From: Propionicimonas paludicola
Lineage (GTDB): Bacteria > Actinomycetota > Actinomycetes > Propionibacteriales > Propionibacteriaceae
DNA: 64,000 nucleotides
Reading direction: 5' to 3'
Assembly (NCBI RefSeq): GCF_002563675.1
Contig: NZ_PDJC01000001.1
Location: 1,798,001 to 1,862,000, forward strand
Shown: positions 50,607 to 57,566 of the stretch, piece by piece
Numbering within the stretch: position 1 is the first letter of the stretch
How the letters are laid out: every line of letters starts with the position of its first letter
Position numbers and translations under genes: made by a program
Notes under the pieces: model-generated
The model's database searches: none
The model's input: the letters and a program-made list of their open reading frames with translations, nothing else
Told to the model about the DNA's origin: nothing

Positions 50607-51620
50607 ATGCCGACGCTGGTCAGCGTGGTCGTGCCGGCCTGGAACGTGGCACACCTGCTGCCGCGCTGCCTGGACTCACTGCTCGCACAGTCCCATCGTC
50701 CGCTGGAGATCATCGTGGTCGATGACGGTTCCACCGACGGCACCGCGGCGGTGATGCAGGACTACCACGAGCGCCATCCCGAGGTGCACCTGATCAGCCA
50801 GCCCCATCGCAATGTCGGCCCGGCCCGCAACGCGGGGCTGAGCGTGGCGCGCGGAGAGTACGTGGGCTTCGTCGATGCCGACGACTGGGTGGAGCCGGAG
50901 TTCTACGCGAAGCTGGTCGGGATCGCCGAAACCTCCGGGGCGGACGTTGTGGTCTGCGGGCTGTGGTTCCACCTCGGACGGCTCAGGGCACCGTTCCCGT
51001 TCCTGCCCAGGGCGTCCCTGCTCAGCGGCGACCGGGCAGCGAGCCTGGCCCTGAACCCGGTCAGGATGCCGTCCTTCGCGTGGAACAAGCTGTATCGACG
51101 GGCGCTCCTGGGTGAGGAGGCGCCCTTCCCGGCCATCTACTACGAGGACATCGCGACCACCCCACGGATCCTGGCCCGCTGCACGAGCGTCGCCCTCACC
51201 CGCCGCTCGTACTACCACTACTGCATGCGGCGGGACAGCATCACCGGAAGCTTCGCAGCACGCCACGCCTTCGCCGTCGCCTCGGCGCTGAACCTCGTGC
51301 GCCATGACCTGCAGGCGACGGGCCGCTGGGAGCAGGACCAGGTCGGCTATCGCCGGCTGGTGTGGCTGACCGGAGCGATGGTGAGCATCCAGATCCTGTT
51401 CCAGCCCCATGCGGTTCCTTGGCGGTTGCGACTACCGCTGCTGCGACGATTCCGGCACCGACTGCGGACGTTGACTGGCCCGATCCCGCCTGGACGAGCT
51501 CTGCGTGTGCAGGAGCTGAGCGATGCGGACGTGCGAACCACCCACTCGGCTCAGCCCCACAGTGCAGCCGTCATCGTGGCGACCTCCGGCGGAGGCGATA
51601 CGACACCAGGGGCGAGCTGA
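50607..51620 (+). CDS. Family 2 glycosyltransferase
   Basis: 337 residues. GT2 features: SVVVPAWNVA at the start, IIVVDDGSTDGT (about 35-46), PARNAGLSVARGEYVGFVDADDWV (about 73-96, containing the DxD) and the acceptor-side YYEDIATTPRIL (about 181). The enzyme transfers a sugar from a nucleotide donor to a surface polysaccharide or lipid. The C-terminal 60 residues lack structure. It is followed 107 bases later by a membrane protein; the two could be from one surface-sugar pathway. Confidence 0.88.
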   Translation: MPTLVSVVVPAWNVAHLLPRCLDSLLAQSHRPLEIIVVDDGSTDGTAAVMQDYHERHPEVHLISQPHRNVGPARNAGLSVARGEYVGFVDADDWVEPEFYAKLVGIAETSGADVVVCGLWFHLGRLRAPFPFLPRASLLSGDRAASLALNPVRMPSFAWNKLYRRALLGEEAPFPAIYYEDIATTPRILARCTSVALTRRSYYHYCMRRDSITGSFAARHAFAVASALNLVRHDLQATGRWEQDQVGYRRLVWLTGAMVSIQILFQPHAVPWRLRLPLLRRFRHRLRTLTGPIPPGRALRVQELSDADVRTTHSAQPHSAAVIVATSGGGDTTPGAS

Positions 51621-51727
51621 GGCCCTGAGCCGCCGGCCGGTGGATCCGCGCCCAGCTTCTTCGTTCCCTCACTAGGGGTCCTCTGGGAGCGCTCCCATTC
51701 TCGGCGGTTCTTGGCTAGGCTGCCGCG

Positions 51728-52903
51728 ATGACTGACCGCAATGCAGGGGTCCGCCTGCTCGTCCGCGCCGGCTTCGCCTGGGCGATCCTCGCCCTGGCAC
51801 TGTGGCGCTCGATCGACGCCTATCGGGTCGTCGTGGCCCAGGTGTCCGGGCTCTACCAAAGCGCCGACTGGCTGATCAACTACGGCGGCGGGTTCGTCCG
51901 GCGCGGCCTGTTCGGGCAGCTCTGGCTGATCCTGACCCCCAAGGGCCCGGGCAGCCTGTGGTGGTTGTTCTGGTTCCAGGTCGGTTGCTACGCCCTGATA
52001 CTGGCCTTCGCGCTCACCTACCTACACCGATGCCGGTACAGCTGGTCGAGCATCGCGCTGATCTGCGGGCCGGCCGCACTGCCCTTCGTCGGCTGGGACA
52101 TCGAAGGCGGCTTCCGCAAGGAGATCCTCATCTTCGTGGTCCTGATCGTGCTGGCCTGGACGAACCTGGCCACTCGGTTGCCGAGTTGGCTGCGCGGCAC
52201 CCTGATCGGACTCGCCCTGGCACTGTGGGGTCTGGCCGCGTTCAGTTGGGAAGCGACGGTACTGGTGGTGCCGGCGGCCGGCTTCCTGCTGCTGGCCGGC
52301 GAACCCGGACGGGACCGGCTGCGCCTGTGGCGACGGATCTCCGCCGGACTGTTCGTCGCGGTCGGAGTGGCCGGCCTGGTCGCGTCCACCTGGGTGCCGG
52401 TGGCGTCCGGTACGACCGGCCAGATCTGTCGAGCGATCGGCGGGCACGGGGTCCGCTCGTCGATGTTCTGCAAGGGTGCGATCAGCGCCCTGGGCTGGAG
52501 TTCGCAGGAGGGCCTGGAGTTGGTTCGGACGTCCCTGCCGATGCAAGTCGGCTATCTGCCACTGCTGATCTTGGCCGTGTTGCCGATCGCGGTCTCACCG
52601 TGGCTGCGCCACAACTGGGCCTGGGCGCTGGCCAGTCTGCTCGGAGTGGCCGCGCTGTTCGTGGTCGGCGTCGACTACGGACGCTGGGCACACATCCTGG
52701 TGATGTCACTGGCCATCTGCATCGCCGCTAGCGGCCCCGAGGCGGTCGAGTCGAAGCTGTGGAACCCGATTTCGGCAGTGTTGTTCGTCAGCACCTGGGG
52801 GCTGCGGCACTACCAGCCGCCCGAAGCCGCACCCGAAGACTGGCCGTTCCTGGGCGCCCTGCGAGTGGTGATGGAGCACCTGTCCGGACTGCTTCCGCGC
52901 TAG
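51728..52903 (+). CDS. Polytopic membrane protein of unknown function
   Basis: 391 residues with about ten hydrophobic helices. The periplasmic INYGGGFVRRGLFGQ (about 49-63) recurs in membrane proteins linked to surface polysaccharide loci. TAGGCT (51716-51721), six bases before the ATG, indicates a leaderless mRNA. The neighbouring GT2 gene supports a surface-sugar role; this is an inference. Confidence 0.65.
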   Translation: MTDRNAGVRLLVRAGFAWAILALALWRSIDAYRVVVAQVSGLYQSADWLINYGGGFVRRGLFGQLWLILTPKGPGSLWWLFWFQVGCYALILAFALTYLHRCRYSWSSIALICGPAALPFVGWDIEGGFRKEILIFVVLIVLAWTNLATRLPSWLRGTLIGLALALWGLAAFSWEATVLVVPAAGFLLLAGEPGRDRLRLWRRISAGLFVAVGVAGLVASTWVPVASGTTGQICRAIGGHGVRSSMFCKGAISALGWSSQEGLELVRTSLPMQVGYLPLLILAVLPIAVSPWLRHNWAWALASLLGVAALFVVGVDYGRWAHILVMSLAICIAASGPEAVESKLWNPISAVLFVSTWGLRHYQPPEAAPEDWPFLGALRVVMEHLSGLLPR

Positions 52904-52966
52904 TCAGCGCCACTCGCCCATGATCAGAAATTGATGGCCCGGATCATCGATGCCTAAGGTGCGTGG

Positions 52967-53707
52967 GTGTACACAAGCTCAGCAGTTGCCGAGTTGGAGG
53001 CCTGTCGGGCCGTACTCACCGGCCCGTCGTCGGACTCGGTGATCCTTGCCGTCCACGGCAAGTACTCCCACCAGGCTGACGCCGACATCCAGACATTGAT
53101 GGACGTGGCCGTCCCGCGCGGCCACCAGGTCCTCACCTTCGACCTACCCGGCCACGGCAACCGCCCCGGCAGTCCGGACGAACTGAGGATCAGCGCCGCC
53201 GCTGGCGAAGTGGCCGGCATGTGTGCGTGGGCCGGCGAGCACTTCCCGCGGCGGCGTTGCTTCGCGACCAGCCTCGGGGCCTACCTGTCTCTGGTGTCGA
53301 TCCCGGCGGACGCGCTCGAAGAGGCGTGGCTCCTCTCCCCCGTCACCGACATGGGCGCACTCGTGCGCGGCCTGATGTCCATGTTCGACATCACCGAGGA
53401 CGATCTGCGTCAGCAGCAGACCATCACGACTCCGGTCGAGACCCTCGAGTGGGCTCAGTACCGGTTCATCGCCGAGCATCCAGTCGGCGGATGGGCCACG
53501 CCGACCCGCATCCTGCGAGGAGCACACGACGACCTGGTGCCACCGGGCAGCATCGAGACGTTCTGTGAGCGCACCGGCGCTACCCTCACCGTCGCGCCGG
53601 ACTCCGGTCACTACTTCCACACCGAGTCCGACCTGGCCCAGCTGCGCTCATGGCTGGAGCAGGTGGTTCCGGTCGAGGCGCGAGCGCTCGATCAAGCCGG
53701 CGAGTAA
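52967..53707 (+). CDS. Alpha/beta hydrolase
   Basis: 246 residues of the alpha/beta hydrolase fold: VILAVHGKYSHQ (oxyanion region), FDLPGHGNRPGSPDELR, the nucleophile elbow in CFATSLGAYLS (serine in ATSLG in place of GxSxG), acid in GAHDDLVPP and histidine in PDSGHYFH. TAAGGT (52955-52960) precedes the GTG by six bases, so the message is leaderless. Substrate unknown. A convergent terminator follows. Confidence 0.8.
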   Translation: MYTSSAVAELEACRAVLTGPSSDSVILAVHGKYSHQADADIQTLMDVAVPRGHQVLTFDLPGHGNRPGSPDELRISAAAGEVAGMCAWAGEHFPRRRCFATSLGAYLSLVSIPADALEEAWLLSPVTDMGALVRGLMSMFDITEDDLRQQQTITTPVETLEWAQYRFIAEHPVGGWATPTRILRGAHDDLVPPGSIETFCERTGATLTVAPDSGHYFHTESDLAQLRSWLEQVVPVEARALDQAGE

Positions 53708-53723
53708 GACAAGTCCTCGCAGA

Positions 53724-53763
53724 ACGACCGCCGAGTACCCATCGCTGGGTGCTCGGCGGTCGT
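53724..53763. terminator. Bidirectional terminator between convergent genes
   Basis: ACGACCGCCGAG (53724-53735) pairs with CTCGGCGGTCGT (53752-53763), and ACCCA/TGGGT extends the stem inside to a four-base loop, giving a near-continuous 18-bp stem. It lies between the hydrolase and the DEAD-box gene and can serve both. Confidence 0.85.
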
Positions 53764-53787
53764 AGCGGTCAGGCTGCGATTGCCCGT

Positions 53788-55296
53788 TCAGGCAGCGCGA
53801 CGCGAGCCGCCGCGACGGGCGCCCTGTCGCGAGAAGGCCGCCACACCGCCGGACGAACCGGCGCGCTGCGGGGCCTGGGAACGTCCGGACTTGCGGGACG
53901 TGGACGCGGAGCCACTGGCCGCACGCTGGGTGCCGGAGCCGGGCTGGGTTCCCCGGGCCTGGCCGCGCGGGCGTCCGCCACCGACGGACGGCTGGGCGCC
54001 GCGACGCTGACGGTTCGGACGTCCACCACCGGACTGCGGTGCGCTGGACTCACCGCGGCGAGCCGCGGCGGGGCCGGCCTGATCCGGATCCACCAGTGCA
54101 GCGGCCGGCCCGGCGAGGTCGCGCAACCGCGAGTCGCTCGGGGAGACCGGAGTCGGAGTGACCGAGATCTTGGCTGCCCGGGTCAGGGCCTGGAAGTCGC
54201 GGCGCTGCTCGGGCAGCACCAAGGTGACCACATCGCCGGCGTGGCCGGCGCGGGCCGTCCGACCGGAACGGTGCAGGTAGGCCTTGTGCTCTGCCGGCGG
54301 ATCGACGTGGACGACCAGCTCGATGTCATCGACGTGGATGCCGCGGGCGGCGATGTCGGTGGCCACCAGCACCCGCACCTGACCGTCCGCGAAGGCCTTG
54401 AGGCCACGCTCGCGAGCGTTCTGGGAGAGGTTGCCGTGCAGCTCGACGGCGGGAGTGCCCTCGGCTGTGAGCTCTCGGGCCAGCTTGCGGGCCTGATGCT
54501 TGGTGCGGGTGAACAGCAGCCGGCGTCCGGTGCCCGAGGCGAGCACCTGGACGACCTTGCGCTTCTGGGTGGCGTCGGCCACCAGCAAGGCGTGATGGGT
54601 CATCGCGGCCACCGGGGACGACTCGGTGTCGACGCTGTGCACCAGCGGACGGCTCAGGAAGCGCTTGACCAGCTTGTCGACGCCGGCATCAAGGGTGGCC
54701 GAGAACAGCATCCGCTGTCCGCCGGCCGGGGTCGCAGCCAGGATCCGGGTCACGCCGGGCAGGAAGCCGAGGTCGGCCATGTGGTCGGCCTCGTCCAGGA
54801 TGGTGATCTCGATGGCATCCAGGCTGAGGTGACCCTGCTTGATCAGGTCCTCGAGGCGTCCGGGGGTGGCCACGACGATCTCGATACCCTGACGCAGCCG
54901 CCGCACCTGGCCGGACTGGTTGACACCACCGAAGATGGTCATCACGCCAAGGCCGGCGATCCGCGCCAGCGGCTCGACGGTCTCCAGGATCTGGTTGGCG
55001 AGTTCACGGGTCGGGGCCAGCACCAGGCCGCGCGGTGCACCCGGACGGGCCTTGCCGCGGCGAGCGCCGTCCACCAGGCCGCCGAGGCGGGCCACCAGCG
55101 GCAGGGCGAAGGCGAGAGTCTTGCCTGAGCCCGTACGTCCGCGGCCCAGAACGTCGCGGCCGGAGAGAGTGTCGGCCAGCGTGGCCTGCTGAATCGGGAA
55201 TGCCGATTCGATGCCGCGCTTGGTCAGAGATTCGGCGAGCACGGCGGGAACGCCCAGCGCCACAAAGGACGTCTGAGCAGAGTCAGTGTGAGACAA
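53788..55296 (-). CDS. DEAD-box RNA helicase (RhlE-like)
   Basis: 502 residues. All core motifs are present: the Q motif in GIESAFPIQQAT, GRTGSGKT, PTRELA, ATPGRLEDLI, LDEADHMADLGF, SATLD, GNLSQNARE, ATDIAARGIH and HRSGRTARAG. The last 110 residues are Arg/Gly/Ser-rich and disordered, the common RNA-binding tail. It unwinds RNA duplexes in cold adaptation, ribosome assembly or mRNA decay. Confidence 0.93.
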   Translation of the reverse strand: MSHTDSAQTSFVALGVPAVLAESLTKRGIESAFPIQQATLADTLSGRDVLGRGRTGSGKTLAFALPLVARLGGLVDGARRGKARPGAPRGLVLAPTRELANQILETVEPLARIAGLGVMTIFGGVNQSGQVRRLRQGIEIVVATPGRLEDLIKQGHLSLDAIEITILDEADHMADLGFLPGVTRILAATPAGGQRMLFSATLDAGVDKLVKRFLSRPLVHSVDTESSPVAAMTHHALLVADATQKRKVVQVLASGTGRRLLFTRTKHQARKLARELTAEGTPAVELHGNLSQNARERGLKAFADGQVRVLVATDIAARGIHVDDIELVVHVDPPAEHKAYLHRSGRTARAGHAGDVVTLVLPEQRRDFQALTRAAKISVTPTPVSPSDSRLRDLAGPAAALVDPDQAGPAAARRGESSAPQSGGGRPNRQRRGAQPSVGGGRPRGQARGTQPGSGTQRAASGSASTSRKSGRSQAPQRAGSSGGVAAFSRQGARRGGSRRAA

Positions 55297-55710
55297 AGAA
55301 CTGCTTTCAGCTTGATTGGTTCACCACTGTCCAAGGTCGAGAGGCACTCAGATGGTGTGACCATCGGCGCGAGGCTCGATTGTGGTGCGATGAGGAGTGC
55401 GACTACCGCACTCACCTAATGAGTGTCCCACACCGATGCTCGCTGGCCGAATCGGGCCAGCTGCCGCGCGCCGCGCAACCGGCAGTCTCTGTGAGTCCAT
55501 CCAGGCCACAACCTCCCACTTCAGCCATCGCTGGACCGCCGAAGGGGTCGAGGTCGGCTCCCCTGCCGCCGCAACCGCGGTTGCAGACCTGATCGATCTC
55601 GTCGACCGAGTTGCCGAGATCCCCCGAGCCGTACGCGTCGGCGCCCTCGTGTGCCACCGGTAGACCCCCTGGCGGTCGGGGTGTGGCGGAATCACCGGCC
55701 TGCCAACACT

Positions 55711-55733
55711 GACCGCCGATTTCGTCGTTATGG
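55711..55733 (+). repeat. Dyad repeat element, copy 1
   Basis: Begins GACCGCCGATTTCGTCG and ends in TTATGG. Copies 1 and 2 are direct and 51 bases apart; copies 3 and 4 are inverted and also 51 bases apart, so the four form a symmetric dyad (1-2 facing 3-4). Confidence 0.75.
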
Positions 55734-55761
55734 AGGCCGTTGCGAGACTCGAATCAAGCAG

Positions 55762-55784
55762 GACCGCCGACTTCGTCGTTATGG
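55762..55784 (+). repeat. Dyad repeat element, copy 2
   Basis: Differs from copy 1 at one base (GAC instead of GAT near base 9). It pairs with copy 3 to make the inner hairpin of the array. Confidence 0.75.
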
Positions 55785-55800
55785 CGGCCTCTCAGAGGGC

Positions 55801-55823
55801 TCATAACGACAACATCGGCGGTC
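55801..55823 (-). repeat. Dyad repeat element, copy 3 (inverted)
   Basis: Reverse complement of copy 2 with a few mismatches (GACCGCCGATGTTGTCG then TTATGA). With copy 2 it makes a stem of about 20 pairs around a 16-base loop. Confidence 0.7.
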
Positions 55824-55851
55824 GCATCGACTCGATGCTCCACCACCCCTC

Positions 55852-55874
55852 TGATAACGACAAAGCTGGCGGTC
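55852..55874 (-). repeat. Dyad repeat element, copy 4 (inverted)
   Basis: More diverged: GACCGCCAGCTTTGTCG then TTATCA on the minus strand. Pairs with copy 1 in an outer stem. Confidence 0.65.
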
Positions 55875-55976
55875 ACAGGAGGGCCAGGCAGCCCGGCGGG
55901 CCAACCACAGGCCAGCGCGGCCTCAGTCCGCCATCAATCGCGGCACCCGCACCCCGACCCGAGCTAGATTCGGCGT

Positions 55977-56402
55977 ATGAGTTCTGGGGTGAGCACGTGC
56001 CCGGCCTGCGGCACGAAGAACCGCGTCCCGGCTACCGCGAGCGGACGCCCGCAATGCGCGTCCTGCCATGGCCCGCTGCCCTGGCTGGTCAACGTCGACG
56101 ATGCCGAATTCTCGGCAGCAACCAACACGAACCAGATCGTCTTGGTCGACCTGTGGGCACCCTGGTGCGGACCGTGCCGGATGGTCGCACCCATCCTCGA
56201 ACGCCTGGCCAGCCAGTACGCCGGCAAGGTGAAGGTGGTGAAGGTGAACGTCGATCACAACCCGCGGACCTCGGCCCGCTTCGACGCCCAGAGCATCCCG
56301 ACCCTGGTGATCCTGCGTGGCGGCAAGACCGTGACTCGCCTGGTCGGCGCGCAGCCTGAAGCCGTCCTGAAGAAGCGGATCGACGCTCTACTCGCTTCCT
56401 AG
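55977..56402 (+). CDS. trxC: Thioredoxin 2 (TrxC-like) with N-terminal zinc ribbon
   Basis: 141 residues: a zinc ribbon with C8, C11, C27 and C30, then a thioredoxin fold with WCGPC (63-67) and SIPTLVILRGG. The zinc-ribbon plus thioredoxin layout is that of thioredoxin 2, a cytoplasmic disulfide reductase active in oxidative stress. TAGATT (55965-55970) lies six bases before the ATG, so it is leaderless. Confidence 0.88.
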   Translation: MSSGVSTCPACGTKNRVPATASGRPQCASCHGPLPWLVNVDDAEFSAATNTNQIVLVDLWAPWCGPCRMVAPILERLASQYAGKVKVVKVNVDHNPRTSARFDAQSIPTLVILRGGKTVTRLVGAQPEAVLKKRIDALLAS

Positions 56403-56469
56403 CGCCACGCCGCTCACGCGCCGAAGGAGACGTGACAGGCGAGGCGGATCGGCGAGTTATCGTCGGGGC

Positions 56470-57453
56470 ATGCACGCGATTCAGGCATTACAGGCCGGCG
56501 GCCCTGATGTCCTCGAGCTGGTCGAGGTTCCTGATCCGACTCCAGGCCCGGGCGAGGTCGTCGTCAACGCGGTCGCAGCCGGAGTCAACTTCATCGATAC
56601 CTACCGTCGTGGCGGGATGTACCCGATGCCGTTCCCGCACATTCCGGGCAGCGAGGGTGCCGGGACAGTGACCGCCGTCGGCGAGGGCGTCACAAGCTTG
56701 GCTGTGGGCGACACGGTCGCGTGGGCCGACTCCCCGGGCTCCTACGCTGAGTTCGTCCGCACTACGGCTGCTCGCGCTTTGAAGGTTCCCGCTGGGGTCG
56801 ACCTTGACGTTGCTGCCGCCATCCCCCTGCAAGGGCTCACCGCGCACTATCTGGCCACCTCGACCTACCCCGTGCAGGCCGGCGACACGATCCTCGTCCA
56901 CGCCGGCGCCGGCGGCGTCGGGCTCCTGCTCACTCAGTTGGCCACCGCCCGCGGAGCGCGGGTCATCACCACGGTCTCCAGCGACGAGAAGGAGCAGCTA
57001 TCGCGAGCCGCTGGAGCCGCCGAGGTGATCCGCTACGACCTGCTGAAAGACCTGCCCGTCGAGCTCCCCGCCCTCGTTCGCGAAGTCGCAGGCGGCGGCC
57101 TTCCGGTGGTGTATGACGGCGTCGGACGCTCCACCTTCGACGCATCGCTGGCCTGCTTGCGCCCCCGTGGACTGATGGTGCTGTTCGGCGCCTCCAGCGG
57201 CGCAGTGCCGCCCTTCGACCTGCAGCGGCTCAACGCCAGCGGCTCGCTGTATGTCACCCGACCGAGCCTGGGGCACTACATCGCGACCACCGAGGAACTG
57301 CAGAGTCGAGCGGACGGGCTGTTCACGGCGATCCTTGACCACTCGCTAGACGTCCGGATCGGCAACCGGTTCCCGCTCGCCGAGGCACGTGCGGCACACG
57401 AGGCGCTCGAGGGACGCGCCACGACCGGCAAGGTGATCCTGCAGGTCCGCTGA
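56470..57453 (+). CDS. Zinc-independent quinone oxidoreductase (QOR type)
   Basis: 327 residues of the medium-chain dehydrogenase fold without zinc ligands: PGEVVVNAVAAGVNFIDTYRRGGMYPMPFPHIPGSEGAGTV (about 25-63), the NADPH motif VHAGAGGVGLLLTQLA and IRYDLLKD. It reduces quinones with NADPH. TATCGT (56458-56463) is six bases before the ATG, indicating a leaderless message. Confidence 0.9.
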   Translation: MHAIQALQAGGPDVLELVEVPDPTPGPGEVVVNAVAAGVNFIDTYRRGGMYPMPFPHIPGSEGAGTVTAVGEGVTSLAVGDTVAWADSPGSYAEFVRTTAARALKVPAGVDLDVAAAIPLQGLTAHYLATSTYPVQAGDTILVHAGAGGVGLLLTQLATARGARVITTVSSDEKEQLSRAAGAAEVIRYDLLKDLPVELPALVREVAGGGLPVVYDGVGRSTFDASLACLRPRGLMVLFGASSGAVPPFDLQRLNASGSLYVTRPSLGHYIATTEELQSRADGLFTAILDHSLDVRIGNRFPLAEARAAHEALEGRATTGKVILQVR

Positions 57454-57566
57454 GCCGACCCTCGCCTCGCAAGCCGGCCGCTTCAGTCGCTCGCGCGGGG
57501 ACTGGGCCGAACAACACCCGAATGGAAGAGTGTTGAGGTCCACCCCGGCCGAAACGAGGCAACCCC

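Larger units (their letters stand above)
55297..55976. other. Gene-poor 680-bp region with a dyad repeat
   Basis: The 5' leader of the DEAD-box gene is followed by about 400 bases without a gene I can support, although a short plus-strand frame at 55397-55663 has some protein-like composition. The right half (55711-55874) holds four copies of a 23-bp element. No RNA family can be named. Confidence 0.55.

Noticed and set aside
55711-55874. CRISPR array
   Set aside because: Only four copies in two orientations, uneven spacers and no cas gene.
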